Assembly: GCA_946482465.1 (NCBI GenBank)
Contig: CAMLRL010000003.1
Span: forward strand, 1 to 64,000
Direction: 5' to 3'
Length of the DNA: 64,000 bases
Source: an uncultured Lactobacillus sp.
GTDB taxonomy: Bacteria; Bacillota; Bacilli; Lactobacillales; Lactobacillaceae
Below, piece by piece: positions 47,323 through 56,321 of this stretch; within the stretch, counting starts at the first letter, position 1, and every line of letters starts with the position of its first letter. A program made the translations under genes and the position numbers. The notes beneath the pieces are model-generated. The model saw nothing but the letters and a program-made list of their open reading frames with translations, was not told the origin of the DNA and searched no databases.

Positions 47323-48162
47323 TTATTTTCCTTCTCTAGCCTCAAAGAATTTACTGAAAAGAATTGTATCTAAAAACCAAAAAAGTAAATTGATTGCAAG
47401 CATTAAAACGAGAGCGAGAGCCAAATCATCATTTGTTCCTGTGGTTTCCCCCAACATAAATCTAAACGGAAACGAAATTATTTGTAGACCAATATCACTT
47501 GCTTTGATTGCAAGCCAGGCTACTAAAATAATCACAAAAACTGCTATTACCCGAAAGTAAGCTTTGCTGAGCGCTTCCGGAAGAAAATCCAAAAGAGCAC
47601 GACTGGAATAATTTAAAAAGCTGATGATGAAGTAACCAAAAAATGCGCAGAGAATAGTCATCATAATTGCTCCAAAAAAGTTAAACATAATTTCCAGATC
47701 AACTTGTTGTAAATGTCTGCCAATATCGGCAAACATTTCGATTATAGTGGTATGAAACTGACTGTCGAAGGTAAATGTCACTACGCCTAAAACAAGAGTG
47801 CAAATTATTTCCAGTATGACAAAGAATAGCAATGCGCCAAACGAACTCAAGATGTTATCAAAATAGAGTTTTTTGTCATCAATTGGTACTAAACGCCAAG
47901 TTTGGTTACCACTAACGTGTTCATTTTGGTAACATGTAGATAAATAAAATACCCCAGTGAAAAGCCATGCAAATACTATAAAAATAGCCAACCATAAAGT
48001 AAAGAAATTGGAAAAAATGCTTCTATTAAGATACAAATGACCGTTATGAAAATTGAAAAAAGTTATTGCAAATGTTGCTACTGTCTGAATAATTAACAAT
48101 AGTGAAATCCATTTAGTTTTTAATCTGAAAAGCACCGTAAAATAGCGATTAAAAATTGCCAT
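47323..48162 (-). CDS. ABC transporter permease (module B, permease 4)
   Basis: 279 residues, about six membrane helices. It shares with the three permeases of module A the motif QTWRLVPIDDKKLYFDNILS after helix 2 (about residues 88-107) and the segment FLNYSSRALLDFLPEA near helix 5. The pair of motifs defines one paralogous family. It follows its ATPase with a one-base overlap and ends the module. Such GntR/ATPase/permease sets often respond to cell-wall-active peptides or export small molecules; the substrate is unknown. Confidence 0.75.
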   Translation of the reverse strand: MAIFNRYFTVLFRLKTKWISLLLIIQTVATFAITFFNFHNGHLYLNRSIFSNFFTLWLAIFIVFAWLFTGVFYLSTCYQNEHVSGNQTWRLVPIDDKKLYFDNILSSFGALLFFVILEIICTLVLGVVTFTFDSQFHTTIIEMFADIGRHLQQVDLEIMFNFFGAIMMTILCAFFGYFIISFLNYSSRALLDFLPEALSKAYFRVIAVFVIILVAWLAIKASDIGLQIISFPFRFMLGETTGTNDDLALALVLMLAINLLFWFLDTILFSKFFEAREGK

Positions 48163-48872
48163 TATTCTTCCTCTTCCCTTTGATAAAAACTCTCATAAAA
48201 TTCCTCCACACTTTGATTATCTGCTCTAATTGCTTCTGTAGACTTTTGCATACAGACAGTTTTATTTTTAATAATTACCACTTCATCTAATACTGCAGTG
48301 ATTTCATTTACAAAATGGTCTGAAATTAAAATGGTAGATTTTTCTTGTTTCCATAAAATTATCGACTTAATAATTTTTTTGCGAGCCATAGCGTCGATAC
48401 CAGAAAAAGGCTCATCTAAAAGGTATAAGTCAACTCTTCTGGAAAAAGTTAATGCAATAACCAACTTCTCTTTCATACCCTTTGATAATTCAGATAAGCG
48501 CAGATCAGGTTTTAAGTTCATAAAATCTCTTAATTGTTCAAATTGCTTGAGATTAAAATCATGGTATAAAATTTGGTAAAATTTGACGATATCATTGATT
48601 TTAGTTGAATTAGCAAATCCTGTCAGGCCATCAGTAAAAGAAAGATGGCCTTTTCTGTCAGCCTCCTTGGTAAAACCAGCAACTTTAACGCTACCACGAT
48701 AATTTTTGGCAACACCACTGATAATTCGCATCAAAGTGGTTTTGCCCGCACCATTTTCACCTAAAAGAGCAACAATTTTTCCGGGTTTAAGTGTTAAATT
48801 CAGATCAGTTATGATTTTTTTCTGATTTTTTTTGTAAACTAAGTCTGTTATTTCTAAGGGATTAGTCATCAC
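48162..48872 (-). CDS. ABC transporter ATP-binding protein (module B)
   Basis: 236 residues, single nucleotide-binding domain. Walker A is GENGAGKTTLMRI, the signature reads LSKGMKEKL, and Walker B is LYLLDEPFSGIDAM. It is a close paralogue of the module A ATPase (the SFTDGLTGFANSTKI segment and Walker B region are nearly the same). It overlaps the GntR gene by 11 bases and the permease by one. Confidence 0.93.
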   Translation of the reverse strand: MMTNPLEITDLVYKKNQKKIITDLNLTLKPGKIVALLGENGAGKTTLMRIISGVAKNYRGSVKVAGFTKEADRKGHLSFTDGLTGFANSTKINDIVKFYQILYHDFNLKQFEQLRDFMNLKPDLRLSELSKGMKEKLVIALTFSRRVDLYLLDEPFSGIDAMARKKIIKSIILWKQEKSTILISDHFVNEITAVLDEVVIIKNKTVCMQKSTEAIRADNQSVEEFYESFYQREEEE

Positions 48873-49233
48873 TATGCTCCTCTTTAAGATATTCAGATAA
48901 AGATTTGAGAATTTGCTCGTCAGAAACTCCTAAAGAGTTCATGCTGTGAACGAATTTATCTAGTTCAGCATTAATTAATTCCCTTTTCGTTTTTTCAAGT
49001 AAAGTAGTATCTTCAGTGACAAAATTGCCTTCGCCCCTTTTGGTGTACAAAATACCCTCAAAATTCATTTGTTGCAGAGCACGTTGCACCGTGTTGACAT
49101 TAACAGTAAGCTGCACTGCTAATTCACGCACAGAAGGGATTTTTTTGCCAGGCTTTAATTTGCCGGTAATTATTTGTCGATATAGGTATTGCTTAATTTG
49201 CAAGTAAATGGGAATATTATCTTTAAATTCCAC
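48862..49233 (-). CDS. GntR/YtrA-family regulator (module B)
   Basis: 123 residues. An N-terminal winged helix (IPIYLQIKQYLYRQIITGKL, then PSVRELAVQLTVNVNTVQRAL) is followed by a short helical tail typical of the YtrA subfamily, which lacks a large effector domain. These repressors usually control their own ABC operon. A 22-bp element 20 bases upstream is shared with module A. Confidence 0.9.
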   Translation of the reverse strand: MEFKDNIPIYLQIKQYLYRQIITGKLKPGKKIPSVRELAVQLTVNVNTVQRALQQMNFEGILYTKRGEGNFVTEDTTLLEKTKRELINAELDKFVHSMNSLGVSDEQILKSLSEYLKEEHSDD

Positions 49234-49253
49234 AAGTCCACCATCCTTTGGCC

Positions 49254-49275
49254 GTAATACACCTATAATACACTA
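49254..49275 (-). promoter_or_regulatory. Candidate GntR operator of module B
   Basis: A 22-bp element whose plus strand begins GTAATACACC and ends TAATACACTA. It matches the module A element at 19 of 22 positions and starts 20 bases upstream of the GntR gene. Confidence 0.65.
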
Positions 49276-49374
49276 TCATAAACTAGATTGCTTTTTTCCG
49301 CAAACCTTTTAATTATTGTAGTTAAACTACTTTTTGTAAATAGTTGGTAAGTTTTTACTTCTTAATAGTAAACG

Positions 49375-50214
49375 CTACTTATGTTCAGTTGCTTCATAAA
49401 AATGATTGATTAGGAAAATATTGCTGCCCAATAAAATAAGATCACAAATTGCAGTTGCCAAAATTGCAAAAGGTAAACTACTAGAGAAATTAAGTCCATA
49501 ATTAGACGGATGAATAACTGATAAAAGCACTTGGTTAACAAAGATATTTTGGATTTTAAAGAGAAACCAGATTAAGCCGAAGATTATGAATATGTGTAAT
49601 ACTTTCACAGCTGCGCCATTAATGTTTGCAGGGACAAAATCTAGTATTGCGCGACTGGCAAAATTAAAGAAACTGATAACAAAATATAAAAAGAAACAAC
49701 TTAAAATAGCTAAAACGATCGTACCAAGTATTATCCAGAAAACATTGATGTTAAGGTTGCGTTGAATACTTTTTAATAAATCGCGAAAAAAGTTTATAAC
49801 AGATTTGTCAGTCAGAAACGATAAAAAAAGTAGTATCATTACTGTAACGAATTCAAGTACAATAAAGTAAATAAAAGATACGAACGTGCTTAATACATTA
49901 TCAAGATAAAATTGACCATCGCTTATGGCTGCTAAGCGCCAAGTTTGACTGCGATTAAATTTTTCACTTTGTAATGGTGTAATAAAATAAACAAAAAAGA
50001 TAACAAAAAAGGCCAGGATGACAAAATATAATGCCCATTCCGGTATAATTCCGACATTATTTTGGGGATTTTTGTGGATATGCCAATTGATCACTTCATA
50101 ATATGTAAAAAAGGCACATGCGAAAGCTGCAATTATTTGGAAAAAAAGTAATACGTGTAATTTTTTTGTTTTAATTTTAAATAGTCTATTAAATAATCTG
50201 CTAAATTCTGCCAT
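49375..50214 (-). CDS. ABC transporter permease (module A, permease 3)
   Basis: 279 residues, about six helices. Family motifs: RSQTWRLAAISDGQFYLDNVLS and FFNFASRAILDFVPANING. ATG 50214 is chosen because AGGAG lies 7 bases before it; an upstream extension of 14 codons has no support. Last of three tandem permeases behind one ATPase, 70 bases after permease 2. Confidence 0.75.
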   Translation of the reverse strand: MAEFSRLFNRLFKIKTKKLHVLLFFQIIAAFACAFFTYYEVINWHIHKNPQNNVGIIPEWALYFVILAFFVIFFVYFITPLQSEKFNRSQTWRLAAISDGQFYLDNVLSTFVSFIYFIVLEFVTVMILLFLSFLTDKSVINFFRDLLKSIQRNLNINVFWIILGTIVLAILSCFFLYFVISFFNFASRAILDFVPANINGAAVKVLHIFIIFGLIWFLFKIQNIFVNQVLLSVIHPSNYGLNFSSSLPFAILATAICDLILLGSNIFLINHFYEATEHK

Positions 50215-50284
50215 TTTGAACTCCTTATTTTTGCTCGATGACAAATTGTCACACATATAAAATTGGTATTATGCCTCTATTTTT

Positions 50285-51112
50285 TTACTTTGCTTCAAAG
50301 AAATGCTTAAATAAAAATATATTAATGACGAACACTATTAAATTAACAACTACTATAATTAGATTAAGATAAGGTAAAGTGTTGTTATAAGCCGGATTTA
50401 AGTTTAAAAAATTAAAAATGCTGCCTAAAACTTGATCGACAAAAATTTTTTCTACTTTGGTAAAAAACCAGGCTATTATGATAACAATAAAAATATGTAA
50501 TATTTTGACAATTAACCCACTTGAAGCTATGGGAAGATAATCCATGATGGCTTTACTGGAAAAATTTAAAAAGCTGATCAATAACGAAATGAAAAAGCAA
50601 CATAAAAGTAGGAGTAATATTATATCAAAAATTATACGAATTGTATTCAGTTCAAAATTTGGTCTAAATTGCTTAAACATTCTTTCGCAAGAATTACGAA
50701 AAGCCTTATCCATAAAAAATGAAACAAATAGTAAGATGCCCGCAACAATAATGTTAAGAAAAATGAAATAGATAAAAGTTATAAACGAACTTAAACTATT
50801 AGCAATATAAAACTTTTCATCAGTGATTGCAGTTAAACGCCAAGTTTGACTGCGATTAATCCGCTCATTTTTGACAGCCGTATAAATAAAAAAGAAAATA
50901 ATAAAAAAGACACTCAATAGACAAAAGCCCATAAGCCAATCAGGTAAAAGCTCGGAGTATAGATTTAAAAATTCGCCGAACTCACCTGTACCAATAAGTA
51001 GTCCAAAAACAGAAAATGCTAAAGCACCAACTATTTGAATAATTAAAAATGAATAAACATTCTTGGCTTTTTCTACAAAGAATCTGCCAAATAAATTTTT
51101 AAAAGAAGTCAT
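50285..51112 (-). CDS. ABC transporter permease (module A, permease 2)
   Basis: 275 residues, about six helices. Motifs NRSQTWRLTAITDEKFYIANSL and FLNFSSKAIMDYLPIASSG mark it as a paralogue of its neighbours. ATG 51112 follows GAAGGG; the longer frame to 51175 starts inside the permease 1 coding end. Substrate unknown. Confidence 0.75.
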   Translation of the reverse strand: MTSFKNLFGRFFVEKAKNVYSFLIIQIVGALAFSVFGLLIGTGEFGEFLNLYSELLPDWLMGFCLLSVFFIIFFFIYTAVKNERINRSQTWRLTAITDEKFYIANSLSSFITFIYFIFLNIIVAGILLFVSFFMDKAFRNSCERMFKQFRPNFELNTIRIIFDIILLLLLCCFFISLLISFLNFSSKAIMDYLPIASSGLIVKILHIFIVIIIAWFFTKVEKIFVDQVLGSIFNFLNLNPAYNNTLPYLNLIIVVVNLIVFVINIFLFKHFFEAK

Positions 51113-51155
51113 GCTTTTCCCTTCTACTATGAAAACATTGAAACAGTATGAGGTT

Positions 51156-51965
51156 TTACTTCTCTCCTGCTTCAAAAAAATGATTGATTAAGAAGACGTT
51201 AATACCAAGTATTATTAAATCAATGATAAACATCATTAATACAACGGATTCTAATCCCGCAAGACCAGTAGATCTTAGTAAAAGTATATTGATAATATAG
51301 TTTGCAAAGACACTATAGAGCCTTACTAGTAATCCCACTAAGACGATAATTATAAATATGCGTACAAAAGAAATTAGAATATGACTTGATGCATGTGGTA
51401 AAAAGTCTAAAATTGCTTGACTGGAAAAGTTAAGGAAACTAACCAAAAAGTAAAGAAAAAGGCAAGTAAGAATTAGCAGTAATATAATGCCAATAAAACT
51501 AAGAACTGCAGTACTGTTTAAATCAACTTTAATCTGTAAATTTTTGCCAAATTTAGTATTAGTAAATATTGATAAAAATAAAAAACAAATTGCAATTAAC
51601 ACATCTAAGAGCACAAAATAAACCAATGAAACAAATGAACTTAAGATATTGGCAACATAAAACTTGCCATCACTGATTGGTGCTAAACGCCATGTTTGAT
51701 TTCTATTTAACCGTTCATTTTCAACTACGATTAAAATGAATAAAATCGGTCCGAAAAAGAAAGTTAATGATGCAAATAGTGCCATCCATCCTGGTAAAAA
51801 CTCGAGATTATCTTGCGAATTATAGTGAAACTTGCCAGAATAAAAACTAAAATAAGTAAAGAATGCTGAAACTAGAGAACTAATGAATTGCAGAATAACT
51901 AAAAGATAAACATTTTTGTTTTTTTTCTGCAGTAACTTTTCAAACAAATGATTGAAAACGTTCAT
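51156..51965 (-). CDS. ABC transporter permease (module A, permease 1)
   Basis: 269 residues, about six helices. Motifs NRNQTWRLAPISDGKFYVANIL and FLNFSSQAILDFLPHASS. It begins at the last base of the ATPase stop, so it is translationally coupled, the same arrangement as in module B. This makes it the probable primary partner of the ATPase, with permeases 2 and 3 as later duplicates. Confidence 0.78.
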   Translation of the reverse strand: MNVFNHLFEKLLQKKNKNVYLLVILQFISSLVSAFFTYFSFYSGKFHYNSQDNLEFLPGWMALFASLTFFFGPILFILIVVENERLNRNQTWRLAPISDGKFYVANILSSFVSLVYFVLLDVLIAICFLFLSIFTNTKFGKNLQIKVDLNSTAVLSFIGIILLLILTCLFLYFLVSFLNFSSQAILDFLPHASSHILISFVRIFIIIVLVGLLVRLYSVFANYIINILLLRSTGLAGLESVVLMMFIIDLIILGINVFLINHFFEAGEK

Positions 51966-52669
51966 TATTCCTCCTCCGCATCGTATAAACCTTCATAATA
52001 ATCTTCAACACTTTTATGATGTTCGCGGATTTCCTCAGTAGATTTGTGCGTGTAAATAGTTTTATCTTTGATAATAACGATTTCGTCAAGCATACTGGCT
52101 ATTTCGTTGACAAAATGATCTGAAACAAGAATCGTTGAATTTTCCGGTTTCCATAAAATGATCGAATTAATTATTTTTTTGCGCGCCATGGCATCTATTC
52201 CTGAAAAGGGCTCATCTAATAAATAAAGGTCAGCTTTGCGTGAAAATGCCAGTGCGATGATTAACTTTTCTCTCATTCCTTTAGACATCTCAGATAAACG
52301 CATTTCTGAATCTAATTTCATAAACTGACGCAACTGTTCAAATTGATTTTGATCAAAGTCTTGATAGATGATCTTATAAAATTTGACAATTTCTTTAATT
52401 TTCGTTGAATTAGCAAAACCCGTTAATCCATCAGTAAAGGACAAATGTGCTTTTCTTTCTGCAATCGCATTCTCACCTGAAATAGTAACTGTCCCGTGGT
52501 AGTTTTTGGCCATACCGCTGATGATGCGCATTAAAGTTGTCTTCCCAGCACCATTCTCACCTAGAAGGGCTACAATTTTTCCTGGTTGTAAATTTAAATT
52601 GATATTATCCAAAATTGTTTTTAAATTTTTCTTGTAAGTTAGATCTCTTATTTCCAATAGATTTTCCAT
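51965..52669 (-). CDS. ABC transporter ATP-binding protein (module A)
   Basis: 234 residues. Walker A GENGAGKTTLMRI, signature MSKGMREKL, Walker B LYLLDEPFSGIDAM, switch His in LVSDHF. It is a paralogue of the module B ATPase. It starts 9 bases after the GntR stop. One ATPase appears to serve three permeases. Confidence 0.93.
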   Translation of the reverse strand: MENLLEIRDLTYKKNLKTILDNINLNLQPGKIVALLGENGAGKTTLMRIISGMAKNYHGTVTISGENAIAERKAHLSFTDGLTGFANSTKIKEIVKFYKIIYQDFDQNQFEQLRQFMKLDSEMRLSEMSKGMREKLIIALAFSRKADLYLLDEPFSGIDAMARKKIINSIILWKPENSTILVSDHFVNEIASMLDEIVIIKDKTIYTHKSTEEIREHHKSVEDYYEGLYDAEEE

Positions 52670-52678
52670 TTTTAACTC

Positions 52679-53032
52679 CTACTTTAAGTGTTCAGTTAAA
52701 ATTAAATTAAGCTGTATCGTTGAAACCCCTAGGGCTTTCATATTATGCACAAATTTACTTTGTTCAGATTTGATAATGTCTTTTTTAATTTTTTCCAGTA
52801 ATTTTTTATCATTAGTCACAAAATGACCCTCTCCTCTTTTAGTAATTAAAAGCCCTGATGTAGTCATTTGTTTGAGCGCTTTTTGAATAGTGTTCACGTT
52901 GACCATTAGATGGGTTGCCAAATTACGGACAGAGGGAATTTTCTGACTGGGTTTAAGTTTTCCGGTAATTATTTGGCGACATAAATCTTCTTGGATTTGA
53001 ACATATATCGGCCTATCATCTTTAAACTTCAT
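52679..53032 (-). CDS. GntR/YtrA-family regulator (module A)
   Basis: 117 residues, paralogous to the module B regulator (RPIYVQIQEDLCRQIITGKL; PSVRNLATHLMVNVNTIQKAL). It has a short C-terminal helix without effector domain. GAGGG lies upstream of ATG 53032, and the shared 22-bp element begins 15 bases before the start. Confidence 0.9.
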   Translation of the reverse strand: MKFKDDRPIYVQIQEDLCRQIITGKLKPSQKIPSVRNLATHLMVNVNTIQKALKQMTTSGLLITKRGEGHFVTNDKKLLEKIKKDIIKSEQSKFVHNMKALGVSTIQLNLILTEHLK

Positions 53033-53047
53033 ATTTTCCCTCTAACT

Positions 53048-53069
53048 GTATTACATATATAATACACTA
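53048..53069 (-). promoter_or_regulatory. Candidate GntR operator of module A
   Basis: A 22-bp element with perfect 6-bp arms GTATTA (53048-53053) and TAATAC (53060-53065), then ACTA. 19 of 22 positions match the module B element in the same place, so the two regulators may cross-bind. Confidence 0.68.
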
Positions 53070-53521
53070 TAATATTACAATAAAATTAAAGTTTATGCAA
53101 TTAATTGTTTAAAATCTTTTTCTGCGAAAAATTAAATAGCCAGCATAAGTACTAACTTTATTCAGTTGTAAGATAATAATATTTTTTATTTTCACTCACC
53201 TTTCCCCCAAAATTTTTATTAGTGATATACCTTGATATTACACTAATATAATAAAATAAATAAATGATAATGGCAAGTGCATCTTTACAAATAATCTTAG
53301 AATTATTTAAGTGTTCCACATTACGTCCGAAAAATCTTAAAAAAGCAAAAAAAGCGCATAAAACCATTTTTGACAATGATTTTATACGCTTTTTCTTGTC
53401 TTTGTATTAGTTGTGCATAATTTTACTAACTTTTTGATAGCTTAATTATCTTTATTACAGCAACTTTTAGCTCTTTATTTATTTTTAATTATGTGAGTTA
53501 TAAATAGTCAGTTTTGTTTCA
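53070..53521. other. Intergenic region between module A and pepT
   Basis: About 450 AT-rich bases. A 72-codon leftward frame (53158-53376) lacks a ribosome binding site and crosses a hairpin, so I do not call it. The only clear feature is the terminator hairpin at 53349-53394. Confidence 0.5.
53349..53394 (-). terminator. Terminator downstream of pepT
   Basis: AAAAAGCGCATAAAA (53349-53363) pairs with TTTTATACGCTTTTT (53380-53394) with one G-U or mismatch. T-runs occur on both strands. It lies about 130 bases past the pepT stop. Confidence 0.7.
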
Positions 53522-54763
53522 CTACTTGTTATCAGCAGCAGTCATTTGCACCATTTTTATCATGACATCTACAGCTTTTGCCATGGATTCCAGTACTGTG
53601 TACTCGAAGCGTCCGTGCATGTTTTCTTGACCAGAGAACAGATCCGGACAAGGCAAACCTCTATAAGTCAGAAGTGAACCATCTGTCCCTCCCCTTACGG
53701 GGTCTTCATTGATGGTTAAGCCTTCAGCTTGATATGCTTTTCTCGCTAAATTAACAATTTCCATGTGATCTTTAAGAATATCAGCCATATTGTAATATTG
53801 ATCTCTCATGTTAAGCTTAATTCTTTCTGTGCCGAAATCCTTATTCATTTGATTGACAATAGCTCTGACTTTATTTTTACGATCTTCAAGACCATCTCTC
53901 TCAAAGTCGCGCACGATGTATTCCATTTGTGCGTTGTCTACTGTACCAGTAAAGTTGGTCAGATGATAAAAGCCTTCTCTCCCAGCCGTCTTTTCAGGAA
54001 CTTCGTTTTGCGGAAGTTGATTTTGGAAGTTAATACCAACCTGGATAGCATTGATCATCTGATCTTTAGCCACTGAAGGATGCACATTTACTCCTTGAAT
54101 ATCAAGCGTAAAAGTAGCAGCAGAAAAAGTGCCCCAATCTAACTTACCTGGAGCCCCGCCATCGACTGTGAAAGCAAAATCAGCACCAAATTCTTCGATA
54201 TCAAAATGCTGAGCACCCATACCGATTTCTTCATCAGGAGTAAAACCAAAGCGAATCTTGCCGTGTTTGATTTCTGGGTGGTTTAACAAATATTCTGCTA
54301 CAGTAACTAATTCTGCTACGCCACATTTATCATCCCCGCCCAGCAAAGTGTCACCAGATGCTGTAATGATAGTCTGTCCCGCATATTTCTTTAAGTTGGG
54401 AAACTCGGCCGGATCCAAATAAAAATTAGAGTCGCCTAATTTAATTTTAGATTTACCGTCATAATTTTCATGAACTTGCGGCTTAACATTTTCGGCATTA
54501 AAGTCTGCGGTATCACAGTGTGCTAAAAGTCCCATTACAGGAACATCATAATCTACATTAGCTGGAATTTCGGCAATAACACAGCCTGATTTCTGATTAT
54601 AATGCACATCAGATAAGCCTAATTTTTCTAGGTCAGGTAGAATTACTTCTTTTTGAAAGACTTCTTGGCGTTCAGTTGAAGGGAAACGATCTGAGTGTTC
54701 ATCTGAGCGTGAATTGACTTTGACATATTTTAAAAATCTGGGCAATAAATTTGGATATTCCAT
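53522..54763 (-). CDS. pepT: Tripeptidase PepT (M20 metallopeptidase)
   Basis: 413 residues. PepT removes the N-terminal residue of tripeptides in the cytosol, part of peptide nitrogen use. Metal ligands and catalytic residues: GLLAHCDTADF (His, Asp), TLLGGDDKCG (bridging Asp), FTPDEEIGMG (Glu pair) and FTVDGGAPG; the dimer domain has VNVHPS, and a late His is in GQENMHGRFE. It follows nif3 by 13 bases in the conserved trmK-nif3-pepT run. Confidence 0.95.
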   Translation of the reverse strand: MEYPNLLPRFLKYVKVNSRSDEHSDRFPSTERQEVFQKEVILPDLEKLGLSDVHYNQKSGCVIAEIPANVDYDVPVMGLLAHCDTADFNAENVKPQVHENYDGKSKIKLGDSNFYLDPAEFPNLKKYAGQTIITASGDTLLGGDDKCGVAELVTVAEYLLNHPEIKHGKIRFGFTPDEEIGMGAQHFDIEEFGADFAFTVDGGAPGKLDWGTFSAATFTLDIQGVNVHPSVAKDQMINAIQVGINFQNQLPQNEVPEKTAGREGFYHLTNFTGTVDNAQMEYIVRDFERDGLEDRKNKVRAIVNQMNKDFGTERIKLNMRDQYYNMADILKDHMEIVNLARKAYQAEGLTINEDPVRGGTDGSLLTYRGLPCPDLFSGQENMHGRFEYTVLESMAKAVDVMIKMVQMTAADNK

Positions 54764-54776
54764 TTTTTCTCCTTAC

Positions 54777-55574
54777 CTAAAATAAATCTTGAAATGGATT
54801 GGTTGAAACTTTTGATTCTGCGACTTGGACATCCCATGAATTTTCTTCATTCCAACGTACTAATTTCTGGTAAATTTTTTCTTTAAAAATCTTTTCAGTA
54901 TAGTGTCCCGGATCAACGACTGTTAAACCCGCTGAAATCATATCATGGCCTGTATGGTAATAAACATCGCCAGTAATAAAAGCATCAATTTTTTCTGCTA
55001 CAGCTTCAGGCCAGTATTTACCGCCATCGCCGCAAATAAAACAAACAGATGAAATAGTTTGCTTATTATCAGCAGTAATTAATCTTACCATTTTTACCTG
55101 CATCTTGTCTTTAACATAATAGGCAAAGTCTTGAGCAGACAATGGTTGCGGCAATCTGCCTTTGCGTCCAATTGCAATGCCATCTTCATCAGGACAAAAA
55201 GGTTCAATGTCTTTTAAGCCTAATTCTTCGGCCTGCCAATCACTAGAGCCATCTTCTGCTTTATCTGAATTAGTGTGAATAGAATAGACTGTTATTCCAT
55301 GAGCAATAATTTTGCCATACATAGCATATTGCGGATTGGCAAAATTCAGATTTGGCGCCGGTCGGAACATTAGCGGATGATGACTGATAATTAAGTCAAC
55401 TCCTTTTTGCACTGCTTCGTCAACTACTTGAGGTCTAACATCTAATGTTGTCAATATTTTAGTGACATTCTGCTCAAGAGAACCTATTTGAATACCAACT
55501 GGATCACCCTTGCTGGCAATTTCTTCAGGAAAATGCTTTTTTAAAACGGCTACTACATCTTTAACTTTAGTCAT
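54777..55574 (-). CDS. Nif3-like dinuclear-metal-centre protein
   Basis: 265 residues. NIF3/YqfO family forming a hexameric toroid with a two-metal site: LIISHHPLMF (His pair), SIHTNSDKAEDG and VDPGHYTEK. Shorter than Bacillus YqfO because the inserted PII-like domain is absent. Function is unsettled. It overlaps trmK by 8 bases, an almost universal pairing. Confidence 0.92.
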   Translation of the reverse strand: MTKVKDVVAVLKKHFPEEIASKGDPVGIQIGSLEQNVTKILTTLDVRPQVVDEAVQKGVDLIISHHPLMFRPAPNLNFANPQYAMYGKIIAHGITVYSIHTNSDKAEDGSSDWQAEELGLKDIEPFCPDEDGIAIGRKGRLPQPLSAQDFAYYVKDKMQVKMVRLITADNKQTISSVCFICGDGGKYWPEAVAEKIDAFITGDVYYHTGHDMISAGLTVVDPGHYTEKIFKEKIYQKLVRWNEENSWDVQVAESKVSTNPFQDLF

Positions 55575-56250
55575 TTAACTCCCCTTCAATCATTTTTATT
55601 TCATCTTCAATTTGCCTGATATGTGCCCTATCTTTTTCTTGGGCTTTATTTAAATTAGACAGCAGCCTCTGATGATAGGCTAATTGATCCTGCCATTTTT
55701 GATAAAAAACCTGATTTTTTTCTTTTAGTATTTCTGGGCCAAAAAATATTTGCCGGTCAGTTAACCTGATAGTACTTTCTACCTCTTGTGCCTTGATCAG
55801 CTCATATATATGCCCGGCTTCAGAGATAATTTTTTCATCAATAATTTGATACTTATGTGTTGAAAGCCATTCACGCACACCAGCTTCACCTACGTTAGGT
55901 TCCAAAATTAAAGTCGCAAAATGAAAATTTTCTGACCAAGCTTTATCTAAAATATTGGTCATTAATTTACCACCCATACCAGCAATTACCACTGTATCAA
56001 TTCTGTCTTTGGCGCTAACTGTTTCAAGACCGGATCCCAGACGGGTTTCAATTTTGTCTTTTAAGCCGGCCGCAACGATATCTTTTTCCGCATTTTGTAA
56101 GGGACCGGCTGCTACGTCACTGGCAATAGCATAATCAACTTTACCCTCTTTTACTAATTGGATTGGTAAATAAGCGTGATCTGTTCCGATGTCAGCAATT
56201 CGGGCTCCTTGATCAACCATTTGTGCTAAAGTACTTAATCGTAAATTCAT
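55567..56250 (-). CDS. trmK: tRNA (adenine-22-N1)-methyltransferase TrmK
   Basis: 227 residues. The Rossmann domain has motif I ARIADIGTDHAYLPIQLV, then AIASDVAAGPLQNA and VIAGMGGKLM. A C-terminal coiled coil (about 165-225) is typical of TrmK. It makes m1A22 in tRNA. ATG 56250 matches family N-termini (MNLRLSTLAQMV); a 12-codon extension is not supported. Relatives have rpoD directly upstream; here about 2.5 kb of other genes intervenes. Confidence 0.93.
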   Translation of the reverse strand: MNLRLSTLAQMVDQGARIADIGTDHAYLPIQLVKEGKVDYAIASDVAAGPLQNAEKDIVAAGLKDKIETRLGSGLETVSAKDRIDTVVIAGMGGKLMTNILDKAWSENFHFATLILEPNVGEAGVREWLSTHKYQIIDEKIISEAGHIYELIKAQEVESTIRLTDRQIFFGPEILKEKNQVFYQKWQDQLAYHQRLLSNLNKAQEKDRAHIRQIEDEIKMIEGELND

Positions 56251-56321
56251 CTTTATCCTACTTTCTTTATAATAGAATTTTAGCATAATGCTTTTTATAA
56301 GATAAAAATAAAATAATAAAT

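Noticed and set aside
53158..53376. 72-codon leftward reading frame
   Set aside because: No ribosome binding site, AT-rich composition, and it runs through the terminator hairpin start. No family resemblance.
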